From Clostridia bacterium (GTDB lineage Bacteria > Bacillota > Clostridia > Oscillospirales > CAG-272): a stretch of DNA of 61,773 nucleotides. A program made the translations under genes and the position numbers. The notes beneath the pieces are model-generated. The model searched no databases, was not told where the DNA came from, and saw only the letters and a list, made by a program, of their open reading frames with translations. This document shows positions 17,247-25,114 of this stretch, piece by piece. The stretch spans positions 1 to 61,773 of the forward strand of contig JAFUKI010000086.1 of assembly GCA_017467815.1 (NCBI GenBank). The letters are read 5' to 3'. Each line of letters begins with the position of its first letter. Within the stretch, counting starts at the first letter, position 1.

Positions 17247-19034
17247 ATGAAAACAACATTCCGTGTTTTGGATCATATCCCCAAGGATGACCGTCTTGTA
17301 CTGAGCAGAAATACACGAACCGTCTTCCAGATGCCGACTTTTTCTTCCCTTGAAGAAATTGACCGCCGCCGCGAAGAACTCCGGTTCAATCTGCGTATGT
17401 CCGCCGGTCTGTATCCCTGGCCCGAAAAAACACCCCTCAATGTCCGCCGCGAACTGGTTGGCGACTTTGACGGATATTCCATCGAAAAAATCATGATCGA
17501 GACCCGCCCCGGACTCTGGACCACCGGCAATCTCTATATGCCCCGTCCTCTCACCGGCAAAGCGCCTGCGATCCTCAATGTAATCGGTCACTGGTGGGAT
17601 CAGCGTCTGACCCGCAGCGGTGAAGGGGATTATCCCCAGCAGATCGCCAATTTTGCCCGTATGGGATTTGTGTGCCTGGTTCTGGATATGATCGGTATGG
17701 TGGACAACAAGCAGCTTGACCATTATTACGGTCAGAAAGAAAAGGATATGTGGCTGTCCAGCGGTCTCGGCATCCAGCTCTGGAACAATATCCGCGCTGT
17801 GGATTATCTCTGTTCCCTGCCCGAAGTGGATGCGGATCATATCGGTGTTACCGGTGCATCCGGCGGCGGTACACAGTCCTACTTGCTCGGCTTACTGGAT
17901 GACCGCATCAAGGCCGCCGCGCCCATCAACATGGTTTCCTTCCACTATGCCGGCGGATGTGTCTGCGAGAACTCACCCGGTCTGCGCCGCGCTACCAACA
18001 ATGTGGAAATGTCCGCTATGATCGCCCCCCGCGCCCTGTTCCTTGCCGGTTCTACCGGGGACTGGACATGTAATCAGGAAACAGCGGAAGTCCCTGCCAT
18101 TGCTTCCGTGTACAAGCATTACGGCATGGAAGATATGCCCGAACATTTCTTCCAGGATGCTTCTCATCAGTACAACGCAAAGACCCGTCACGAAGTATAC
18201 AATTTCTTCGCCCGTCATCTGATGGGAAAAGATATCCATTGGGAAGAACAGCCCATTCAGACCGCCGATCTGCTGGCATTCACATGGTTCCGCGGCGAAG
18301 GTCACGCTCCCGGGTTCAACAACGATGATGAATTCTACGCCTACCACAAAGCAGAACGCACTGCCGCTTATGCCGGTGCATCGGATGCGGAAAAACTGGC
18401 GATGCTTCGCTGGATCACCGGTATCTGTGACGATGTAAATCCCCGGTACAGCCAGGTTTCCTACGGGAAGGAAGACGGCATTCTGCTGGAAAAGGGTATT
18501 CTCAGCGGAAAGGACGGTGAACAGCTTCCCTACATCCGTCTCACGCCAGACAACTGGGATGGAAAGAGCGTTTGTCTTGCTCTGGGCGGAAACGGCAAGG
18601 AAATCGCCGGCACCCCTGCGGTTCAGGAAAAGCTGAAGACCGGTACCGCCGTTGTCAGCGCAGATCTGTTCATGACCGGCGAATTTGACGGTGCCAAAAT
18701 CGTTCTCGACTACCTGGAAGACTGCCATTCTATGGTCAACACCTTCTCCCATACGGCTGATGCGGAACGGGCGCAGGATGTTGCTCTGTTGTGGAAAGCT
18801 GTTCATACGGAAGGTATGCAGTGCTCCATCCTTGCTGACGGATGTGCCGCACGTGCTGTTGTATGTGCGCTTCCTCTGCTGGATGGTGTAGAATCCGCTG
18901 TACTGGAAAAAGACGCCCTTGCTCTGGACGGAGAAGCGGATTATTACGAAAAGTGCTTTATTCCCGGTATTCTGGCAGCCGGCGGTCTGGATTCCTGCCT
19001 GCAGCTGGCAAAATGCCCTGTTGAAACATTTTAA
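17247..19034 (+). CDS. Alpha/beta-hydrolase, acetyl-xylan-esterase-like
   Basis: The 595-residue protein has a nucleophile elbow VTGASGGGTQSYLLGLLDDR (Ser about residue 209), a His-containing FFQDASHQYN segment (about 310) and long N- and C-terminal extensions. Proteins with GASGGGTQ elbows are usually annotated as acetyl xylan esterase or prolyl-oligopeptidase-family hydrolases; the exact ester is unknown. No signal peptide is seen, so a cytoplasmic substrate is likely, for example an acetylated oligosaccharide delivered by a sugar importer. The ATG at 17247 follows GAAAGG; the frame is open further upstream only because it runs into the pseudogene. It is the intact member of a tandem pair. 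Confidence 0.85.
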   Translation: MKTTFRVLDHIPKDDRLVLSRNTRTVFQMPTFSSLEEIDRRREELRFNLRMSAGLYPWPEKTPLNVRRELVGDFDGYSIEKIMIETRPGLWTTGNLYMPRPLTGKAPAILNVIGHWWDQRLTRSGEGDYPQQIANFARMGFVCLVLDMIGMVDNKQLDHYYGQKEKDMWLSSGLGIQLWNNIRAVDYLCSLPEVDADHIGVTGASGGGTQSYLLGLLDDRIKAAAPINMVSFHYAGGCVCENSPGLRRATNNVEMSAMIAPRALFLAGSTGDWTCNQETAEVPAIASVYKHYGMEDMPEHFFQDASHQYNAKTRHEVYNFFARHLMGKDIHWEEQPIQTADLLAFTWFRGEGHAPGFNNDDEFYAYHKAERTAAYAGASDAEKLAMLRWITGICDDVNPRYSQVSYGKEDGILLEKGILSGKDGEQLPYIRLTPDNWDGKSVCLALGGNGKEIAGTPAVQEKLKTGTAVVSADLFMTGEFDGAKIVLDYLEDCHSMVNTFSHTADAERAQDVALLWKAVHTEGMQCSILADGCAARAVVCALPLLDGVESAVLEKDALALDGEADYYEKCFIPGILAAGGLDSCLQLAKCPVETF

Positions 19035-19047
19035 GGGAAGATAGCTC

Positions 19048-19076
19048 TTTACTTTCAGCAGGATTTGTGTTATACT
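19048..19076 (+). promoter_or_regulatory. Promoter of the GNAT gene
   Basis: TTTACT (19048-19053), 17 bases, TATACT (19071-19076), 60 bases before the start at 19137. Confidence 0.6.
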
Positions 19077-19136
19077 AATTATGGGTAAAAAGGTCAATAA
19101 TTTGCCCGCAATACTGCGTTACAGTGAGGTTTTGAA

Positions 19137-19637
19137 ATGTCTCTGAAATGCATACAGCTTACCGAAGGACAACTGCTCGGCTATCTCAGCATCATTCGCC
19201 GCAGTTTCCAGGCAGTGGCAAAAGAGTATAACCTGCCGGAAGAAAACTGTCTGGCAAGCGGTTCCTTTATCAAAATGGATCAGCTTCTGACGGATTTTCG
19301 ACGGGGTGTGCGTATGTACGGCTGTCTGTACGAGGGTACTGCCGCCGGATATATGCAGCTGGAACTGACGGAACCCGGTCGTTTTACATTGGACAAACTG
19401 GCAGTATTACCGGAATTCCGCCGTCAGGGTATCGGTACACAGATGGTGAACCATGCCATTGATCTTGCGAGAACCCATGGCGGTATTGAACTGACAATCG
19501 CCCTCTTTGCCAACGATGACCGGCTCATCCAATGGTACACCAATCACGGATTCGTACATACCGGCGTTGTAAATCGTCCCGGCATCCCCTTCCCCATTGC
19601 CCATATGGCACTGGATCTCCACGGCCCCAGCCGCTGA
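19137..19637 (+). CDS. GNAT family N-acetyltransferase
   Basis: The 166-residue protein contains the acetyl-CoA-binding motif A, LAVLPEFRRQGIGTQMVNHA (Q/R-x-x-G-x-G/A), about residues 86-105, and a motif B tail with YTNHGFVHTGV. It should transfer an acetyl group from acetyl-CoA to an amine; the acceptor cannot be inferred. Length is typical for single-domain members. It is a single-gene unit bracketed by its own promoter and a strong terminator. Confidence 0.9.
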   Translation: MSLKCIQLTEGQLLGYLSIIRRSFQAVAKEYNLPEENCLASGSFIKMDQLLTDFRRGVRMYGCLYEGTAAGYMQLELTEPGRFTLDKLAVLPEFRRQGIGTQMVNHAIDLARTHGGIELTIALFANDDRLIQWYTNHGFVHTGVVNRPGIPFPIAHMALDLHGPSR

Positions 19638-19670
19638 TCCCCGGATTGCTGCCATTTTCACACACAAATC

Positions 19671-19713
19671 AAACAGGCTGTCTCCCCTTGAGAGCACAGC
19701 CTGTTTTGTTTTT
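19671..19713 (+). terminator. Rho-independent terminator after the GNAT gene
   Basis: AAACAGGCTGT and ACAGCCTGTTT form the stem, followed by TTTTGTTTTT. Confidence 0.9.
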
Positions 19714-19731
19714 ATGGGGTCGTTGTATTAA

Positions 19732-19817
19732 GCCGGGGAGGGAGAAACACTTTTTGCGAAAAAGTATTTCTCCCTCCCCGGCGCCCCTCCCTCTTTTCAA
19801 AAAACTTTAAAGAGGGA
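19732..19817. repeat. Two-hairpin intergenic repeat, copy A
   Basis: A 24-base-pair stem (GCCGGGGAGGGAGAAA... with one mismatch) closes on ACTTTTT-GCG-AAAAAGT (19732-19782). Six bases later comes a second stem, TCCCTCTTT/AAAGAGGGA (19788-19817), around CTTTTCAAAAAACTT. Copy B at 44771 shares the inner sequences but has different outer arms that still pair. It lies between the GNAT terminator and the 3' end of the serpin gene, in a converging position. Confidence 0.8.
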
Positions 19818-19921
19818 TTTGCAACAGAAATATTGGATTATTTTATGGATGTTGGTTTTTATTTTAGAAATTTTTATCCTTTTTTGAAAAGCTTGGGGTT
19901 CAGTGAATTTATGTTATTCAC

Positions 19922-21274
19922 TTATGCCGGATCGTTCACAACACCCACGAACAGGGGCATGCCGTCTGCGCCCGTGATCACGAATACAAACGGACGGTCC
20001 AGAACAAAATCCACTTCTTCTTCCGGCGGCATTGCGGCTCCTGCCATTCTCATTACGGTATACGCCGCCGCTGTACAGCCTTTTTCATCAATGGTCACCC
20101 GTGCCGCGTGCTTCACATCCGACAGGAAAATCTCCTCCGCTTCATCGGTTACCGGAGAAAAATCCGCCTTGCTTCCGTCAAACACATCCGTGATCCCCAG
20201 TTCCCGTAAGCCTTTGCTCAGTTCTATATCCGACACCACATCGAATTTCGGTACCGCCATATTCACGATCAGGTATTTGCTGTTTCTTTCGGTTTCTTTA
20301 TCAAACAGGAAATCCATCGTGTCGGTATCCGTCAGCAGTTCGTCCACGGACACCCCTTCGTCCGGCAGCAGGAACCACATTTCTCCGCTTCCGTTCAGTC
20401 CCAGGCTTACTGCGGCAAAATTGTCCTCCCAGTAATAATGACTGCTTCCGGAACGGTGCATGAAATCACAGGTCACCGTATCCCCAGCAGCGAGATGGAA
20501 CTCCCCTTCCGCCGTTTTGGACTCAGAAAATTCATCCTGCCATTTTGCCCGGTAGAATACCGTGGTTGCCATAGCCAGGATGGTTTCTGCATCCATGTTC
20601 ACATCCTGCGTCTGTTCTTCCAGCATACCGCCCGTCTGTTCGTTCAGCCAGTCCTGCAGGGCTTTATTGTATGCCTGTGAACCCATTTCGCCCTGGAAAG
20701 AGGAAGCGTAATAGATCTCCGCCAGCCGATCCAGGGTTTCTTTCGTATAGGAAATATCCTGATCCAGCCAGAGAGAACTTGCCAGAATGCTGGTTACAGC
20801 TCCGTCATTGCTGTAATTCGCGTTCCAGATGGCCTTAGCCTTATTCCGCAGGGTTTCCATATCTTCCACACCAAGAAGGCTCAGAAGCTGTTCCCTGCTC
20901 TCTCCATCCGTCACTTCCGCCAACATCCCCAGTGCCATGAATACGTTCAGGGGGGAATATACCCGGTTTGCTCCGTCTGCATCGGTCAGGAATGTCTGTA
21001 TGGTACGACTATAAAAATCCTCCAGACCATCGTTATATCCTTCCGGCTGGTCCTGCTGCGTCCGTTTATCCGCTCGCCATGCGTCGTAAACTTCCGAAAA
21101 TCCTTCGTCATCGAAAATACCGGATGCTCCGATGTAATCCTCTTCATTGGGATAGGCAGCCATCTCGGGGTACACGGCGGCAGAAAGCAGAAAACCTGTA
21201 TGGGAAACCGGCACTGCAGCACAGCTGTTCAACAGAACCATCCCAAGAATACAAATCAGAATACGTTTTAACAT
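19922..21274 (-). CDS. Serpin family protease inhibitor, lipoprotein
   Basis: The 450-residue product opens MLKRILICILGMVLLNSCAA, a signal peptide with lipobox LNSC, so it should be displayed on the outside of the cell. After an acidic spacer of about 80 residues the serpin core begins (VYSPLNVFMALGML) and runs to the end, with the breach/shutter text FYRAKWQDEF and the C-terminal DRPFVFVITGADG. The hinge EKGCTAAAYTV (about 397-407) is small-residue rich, as in inhibitory serpins, and counting 17 residues from the hinge Glu puts P1-P1' at Ala413-Ala414, suggesting elastase-like targets. The start at 21274 follows AAAGGAGG by 5 bases. A single-gene unit. Confidence 0.9.
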   Translation of the reverse strand: MLKRILICILGMVLLNSCAAVPVSHTGFLLSAAVYPEMAAYPNEEDYIGASGIFDDEGFSEVYDAWRADKRTQQDQPEGYNDGLEDFYSRTIQTFLTDADGANRVYSPLNVFMALGMLAEVTDGESREQLLSLLGVEDMETLRNKAKAIWNANYSNDGAVTSILASSLWLDQDISYTKETLDRLAEIYYASSFQGEMGSQAYNKALQDWLNEQTGGMLEEQTQDVNMDAETILAMATTVFYRAKWQDEFSESKTAEGEFHLAAGDTVTCDFMHRSGSSHYYWEDNFAAVSLGLNGSGEMWFLLPDEGVSVDELLTDTDTMDFLFDKETERNSKYLIVNMAVPKFDVVSDIELSKGLRELGITDVFDGSKADFSPVTDEAEEIFLSDVKHAARVTIDEKGCTAAAYTVMRMAGAAMPPEEEVDFVLDRPFVFVITGADGMPLFVGVVNDPA

Positions 21275-21335
21275 AGAAACCTCCTTTGAGAAGTGTTTGG
21301 TATAAATATGACGCCGCATTCAGAAAAAAGTTCCG

Positions 21336-21371
21336 AAAAAAGAAAACCGCTGCATACAAAAGACACAGCGG
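21336..21371 (-). terminator. Terminator after the small membrane-protein gene
   Basis: On the minus strand CCGCTG/CAGCGG form a stem followed by TTTTCTTTTTT, ending 25 bases past the stop of the gene at 21396. Confidence 0.7.
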
Positions 21372-21395
21372 ATTCATATTAAACTGGTTTCTCAA

Positions 21396-21842
21396 TCAAT
21401 ACAGCAGGTTTGTATAGATGTAGTACAGAACAAACAGCACGCTGGCAATGATCATAACGGAAATGATCATAACCGGTGTCAGGGACTTGTACAGCAGAGT
21501 TACTGCAAACAGGAAGAGACACAGAGCGAAAATCATAAAGGGGGTCATGGGATAACGTCTTGTATCCACCTTCTTCACAACGGACCAGATCAGATACGCC
21601 AGTGCAGCAACAGTCATGGCACCGAACACCCAGATAAGGATGGGGCACAATTCAAATACAAAAGTGGTTTCACGGTGAGAATCAAAATGAATGAAATCCA
21701 GCAGGGTACCCATGATGATATCTGCCAGCAGGATAATCAATACACGATACGTAACAACCTTTCCAGCTTCTTCTCTGGACAGAGCATCTTTTTTCTTTTC
21801 CGCATTTACTGCGTTGTTCAGATCCTTCTTTGCCATATCCAT
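21396..21842 (-). CDS. Small membrane protein of unknown function
   Basis: The 148-residue protein has a charged N-terminus rich in Lys/Glu (residues 1-28) and four hydrophobic segments (about 31-50, 63-86, 98-116 and 118-145). I do not recognise a family. The only good ribosome site, AAAGGAG (21876-21882 region), lies some 30 bases upstream of the ATG, and the gap contains a perfect 6-base-pair hairpin CTGCCG/CGGCAG (21854-21871), so the spacing may be closed by folding. An alternative ATG is at 21836. It lies 68 bases after rsmE and probably shares its transcript. Confidence 0.7.
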   Translation of the reverse strand: MDMAKKDLNNAVNAEKKKDALSREEAGKVVTYRVLIILLADIIMGTLLDFIHFDSHRETTFVFELCPILIWVFGAMTVAALAYLIWSVVKKVDTRRYPMTPFMIFALCLFLFAVTLLYKSLTPVMIISVMIIASVLFVLYYIYTNLLY

Positions 21843-21910
21843 TCTACAGTCGGCTGCCGCAAACCCGGCAGTCCACTCCTTTCGTTGGAAGAAATTTTAA
21901 AATCCGATTT

Positions 21911-22657
21911 TTATAATTCATATGCGGCAGACACACAGGCGAGTACAAAGACCGCCGCGGTTTCCGTCCGCAATATCCGTTTCCCGAGACCTGTCATCCG
22001 CATACCGCAGGATTCGGCAAAGGCTGCTTCCTCAACGGAAAACCCACCTTCCGGTCCGATAAACACGGCAATCTGCGCAGGATGTTCTGTTTGCTTTGTA
22101 ATTTCCCGCAATGAAACCGTTCCGTCGCCTTCATAGCAGAAAAGGGGCAGTTCCATCTGTGACGCTTCTTTGACAGCCAGCCGGAAATCCATCGGCTCGT
22201 CCACTGTGGGGATGATCCCGCGACCGCACTGTTTGGCAGCTTCATATGCGATTCTCTGCCAGCGCTCGGTCTTTTTCTTCGCGTCCTTGGGGTCAAGCTT
22301 TACCGTACAGCGGCCGGTTCGCACCGGTACAATACGGGAACAACCGGTTTCGACAGCTTTCTGGATAACCGTATCCATTTTATCGCCCTTCACCAGTGCC
22401 TGGTACACGATCGCTTCATACGGCGGCTCCGTGTCGGTCTGTCTTTCCGATACAACGGACAGTAAAACCGTATCTCCGACGGATGTGACGGAGGATACAA
22501 ACTCCCGACCGGCCATATCGCACACGATGATTTCTTCTCCCAGCCGCACCCGCAGAACGTGGGTCAGATGGTGGGCATCCTCGCCGATTATGGAAATCTG
22601 CTTCTGTCCGGCTTCGCCAACGGACACAGCATCGGCACGCACAAAGAATCTGGGCAT
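21911..22657 (-). CDS. rsmE: 16S rRNA (uracil-1498-N3)-methyltransferase
   Basis: The 248-residue SPOUT-class enzyme begins MPRFFVRADAV, has the N-terminal PUA-like domain with HHLTHVLRVRLGEEI, and ends with the knot motifs AVFIGPEGGFSVEE and LGKRILRTETAAV that bind S-adenosylmethionine. It methylates U1498 of 16S rRNA in the assembled small subunit. In many Bacillota rsmE follows prmA directly; here the two are separated by a terminator and rsmE has its own promoter. Confidence 0.96.
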   Translation of the reverse strand: MPRFFVRADAVSVGEAGQKQISIIGEDAHHLTHVLRVRLGEEIIVCDMAGREFVSSVTSVGDTVLLSVVSERQTDTEPPYEAIVYQALVKGDKMDTVIQKAVETGCSRIVPVRTGRCTVKLDPKDAKKKTERWQRIAYEAAKQCGRGIIPTVDEPMDFRLAVKEASQMELPLFCYEGDGTVSLREITKQTEHPAQIAVFIGPEGGFSVEEAAFAESCGMRMTGLGKRILRTETAAVFVLACVSAAYEL

Positions 22658-22700
22658 AATACACTCTCTAAAACAGTTGTTTCATATCAGATACCATAAT

Positions 22701-22729
22701 ATTATACTATATATTTGCGAATTTGTCAA
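22701..22729 (-). promoter_or_regulatory. Promoter of rsmE
   Basis: On the minus strand TTGACA (22729-22724), 17 bases, TATAAT (22706-22701): perfect hexamers and spacing, 44 bases before the start. Confidence 0.85.
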
Positions 22730-22868
22730 ACAGTTTTCTGAATATTTTTCTTCCTTTTTCGCGAAATCCTCCAAATTTTCAGTTTTTGCTACGATTATTC
22801 ACAAATTTGTTACAGTATAGTGCAAACTCGTAAAAATATTGTTATAAATTTCCGGTATCAACGTCACC

Positions 22869-22912
22869 AAAAAAGACGGTACGGCGCACAAAGAAACGTC
22901 ATACCGTCTTTC
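22869..22912 (-). terminator. Terminator of the heat-shock operon
   Basis: AAAGACGGTA and TACCGTCTTT flank a short loop, followed on the minus strand by a run of six T. It ends transcription three bases past the prmA stop. Confidence 0.85.
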
Positions 22913-22915
22913 TGT

Positions 22916-23845
22916 TTACTTCTGTTTTACACAGGCACAATACCAGCCGTTTTCTCTGCTTTCATCGCAGATTTCAAAACCGTTTGCGTGGAGTGCTTCC
23001 ACAACTTCCTCGGCACGTTCTTCGATAATGCCGGATACGATGCAAACGCCGTCTTTTGCCATATATGCTCCTACATCGGGAGAAAGGCGAATGATGATGT
23101 CCGCTACGATATTGGCAACAACCACATCATAACCGCTGCCTTCCACCTGCTTCAGCAGATCGGAAACCGCGCATTTCACGTTAGCCGTGTGGTTCAGTTC
23201 CGTATTTTCCACGGCAACCTTGACCGCCTGAGGGTCGATGTCGCAGGCAAAACATTCCGCCGCGCCCAGTTTGGATGCACAGATCGCCAGAATACCGCTT
23301 CCGCAGCCTACATCCAGCACCTTGCAGCCCGGCTTGGTGTATTTTTCAAGCATTGCCGCACAGAGTCTGGTGGTTTCGTGGGTTCCGGTACCGAATGCCA
23401 TGCCGGGATCCATTAGCACGGTGATTTCCCCTTCTGCCGGGGTATATTCTTCCCACACGGGCACGATCACCAGCTGTTTGCCAGTCTTGATGGGTTTATA
23501 GTATTTCTTCCAGGAATCCGCCCAATCTTCTTCGGATACACCAATCTGCGTCACTTCCGCGTCGATTGCCAGTTCCTTCAGGCGGCTGCGGATGAATACA
23601 ACGCTTTCCGCAGGAGATTTGATTTCGGGGATAAACACGGACACATACGCCACGGTACGGTCTGCTTCGATGATGCTTTCGTCGATCAGATCGCCGTATA
23701 CACCGTCCAATTCCTGATCCACGTCCGAATAGTCCTCGATCATCAAACCGTTGTCCACCATGCTCATAATGCCGGAAACGGTATCCAGATCGGTTACACT
23801 GCATTTTACGCGGATCTGAATCCAGCTGCTCTGATTATCTGTCAT
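22916..23845 (-). CDS. prmA: Ribosomal protein L11 methyltransferase
   Basis: The 309-residue protein has the N-terminal recognition domain (starting WIQIRVKCSVTDLD) and a Rossmann methyltransferase domain with VLDVGCGSGILAICASKLGA (motif I) and DVVVANIVADIIIRL (motif IV with the N-I-x-A/N motif). PrmA trimethylates ribosomal protein L11. It follows dnaJ by 30 bases, the usual last gene of the dnaK operon in Bacillota, and is followed by a terminator. Confidence 0.96.
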   Translation of the reverse strand: MTDNQSSWIQIRVKCSVTDLDTVSGIMSMVDNGLMIEDYSDVDQELDGVYGDLIDESIIEADRTVAYVSVFIPEIKSPAESVVFIRSRLKELAIDAEVTQIGVSEEDWADSWKKYYKPIKTGKQLVIVPVWEEYTPAEGEITVLMDPGMAFGTGTHETTRLCAAMLEKYTKPGCKVLDVGCGSGILAICASKLGAAECFACDIDPQAVKVAVENTELNHTANVKCAVSDLLKQVEGSGYDVVVANIVADIIIRLSPDVGAYMAKDGVCIVSGIIEERAEEVVEALHANGFEICDESRENGWYCACVKQK

Positions 23846-23875
23846 AATTACCTCTTTATTCTGTCATTCCTGCCT

Positions 23876-25006
23876 TCAGTCTTTCTTGAAAAAGCGTTTG
23901 AAGAACTTTGTACGTTTGGTATAGTTTCCTTCGCCGCAGCTCTCCGCAAATTTTTCCAGCAGTTCCTTCTGGTCCCGGTTCAGTCCCTTGGGCACTTCCA
24001 CCACCACGGTGAAATGAAGATCGCCCCGATACTTGGGATTGTTGATCCGCTGTACGCCTTTGTTACGGAGCGTGAATGTGGTACCGGTCTGGGTACCTTC
24101 GGGAATGGTATACTTCTGGCTGCCTTCCAGTGTGGGAATATTGATCTCCGCACCCAGGGTGGCTTCTGCAAAGGTGATCGGTACTTCACAGTACAGGTCA
24201 TCCCCGTCCCGTTCAAATACGGAATGCGGACGTACCATGATCAGGATGATCAGATCTCCTGCACCGCCGCCGTTCATACCGTCGCTTCCCTGTCCGCGGA
24301 GTGCGATCTGCTGACCGTCATCCACGCCGGCAGGAATATTCACATCCAGTTTCTTGCTGGCACGAACATATCCGTTGCCCTTACAGGATGTACAGGGCTT
24401 TTCCACGATCTTACCCTTACCGCCGCACGCATCGCACTGTTTCTGTGTCTGCATATAGCCAAAGGGGGTTCTCTGCTGTACCCGTACCTGACCGCTTCCG
24501 CCGCAGGTTGAACAGGTCTTGGGAGAGGTTCCTTCCGCCGCGCCGCTTCCGCTGCAGGTGCTGCATTTCTGAACCTTCTGATAGGTAATCTCCTTCTTGC
24601 AGCCGAATACCGCTTCTTCAAAAGTCAGGGTCAGCCGGACAGTGATATTGTCACCGCGGATGGGACCGTTCCGTCTGCTGCCGCCCATACCGCCGCCGAA
24701 GAAGGAACTGAAAATATCTCCTACATCAAAGCCGAAATCACCGAATCCGCCGAATCCGCCGCCCGCGCCCGATGCAGGATCAAAGGCAGCATGACCGTAC
24801 TGGTCGTATTTCGCCTTCTTATCCGGGTCGGACAGCACATCGTAGGCTTCGTTGACCTCTTTGAACTTCACTTCCGCTTCCGCATCCCCGGGATTCATGT
24901 CCGGATGATACTTCTTCGCAAGCTGTCTGTATGCTTTCTTGATCGTACCTTCGTCCGCGCTTTTGTCAACGCCCAGGACCTCATAATAATCTCTCTTGTC
25001 TGCCAT
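23876..25006 (-). CDS. dnaJ: Molecular chaperone DnaJ (Hsp40)
   Basis: The 376-residue protein contains the J-domain (residues 1-70) with HPD in [11 protein letters not shown], a Gly/Phe-rich linker (75-115), four CxxCxGxG zinc repeats ([32 protein letters not shown]; about 140-205) and the two C-terminal substrate domains. It delivers unfolded proteins to DnaK and stimulates its ATPase. The ATG follows GGAG; the gap to dnaK is 108 bases and contains a G/C-rich hairpin. Confidence 0.97.
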   Translation of the reverse strand: MADKRDYYEVLGVDKSADEGTIKKAYRQLAKKYHPDMNPGDAEAEVKFKEVNEAYDVLSDPDKKAKYDQYGHAAFDPASGAGGGFGGFGDFGFDVGDIFSSFFGGGMGGSRRNGPIRGDNITVRLTLTFEEAVFGCKKEITYQKVQKCSTCSGSGAAEGTSPKTCSTCGGSGQVRVQQRTPFGYMQTQKQCDACGGKGKIVEKPCTSCKGNGYVRASKKLDVNIPAGVDDGQQIALRGQGSDGMNGGGAGDLIILIMVRPHSVFERDGDDLYCEVPITFAEATLGAEINIPTLEGSQKYTIPEGTQTGTTFTLRNKGVQRINNPKYRGDLHFTVVVEVPKGLNRDQKELLEKFAESCGEGNYTKRTKFFKRFFKKD

Positions 25007-25073
25007 TCTTATACTCCATGCCGCCCGATCCTTTTCATTTCAGCAACCCGATCAGGCTATAGTATCGGAAATT

Positions 25074-25096
25074 GGGCGGAGTTGTTCCCCCCGCCC
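25074..25096. other. Intergenic hairpin between dnaK and dnaJ
   Basis: GGGCGG and CCGCCC form a six-base-pair G/C stem without a T-run. It probably shapes message stability or partial termination between the two genes. Confidence 0.5.
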
Positions 25097-25114
25097 GTTT
25101 TCTCTGTTTGTATC

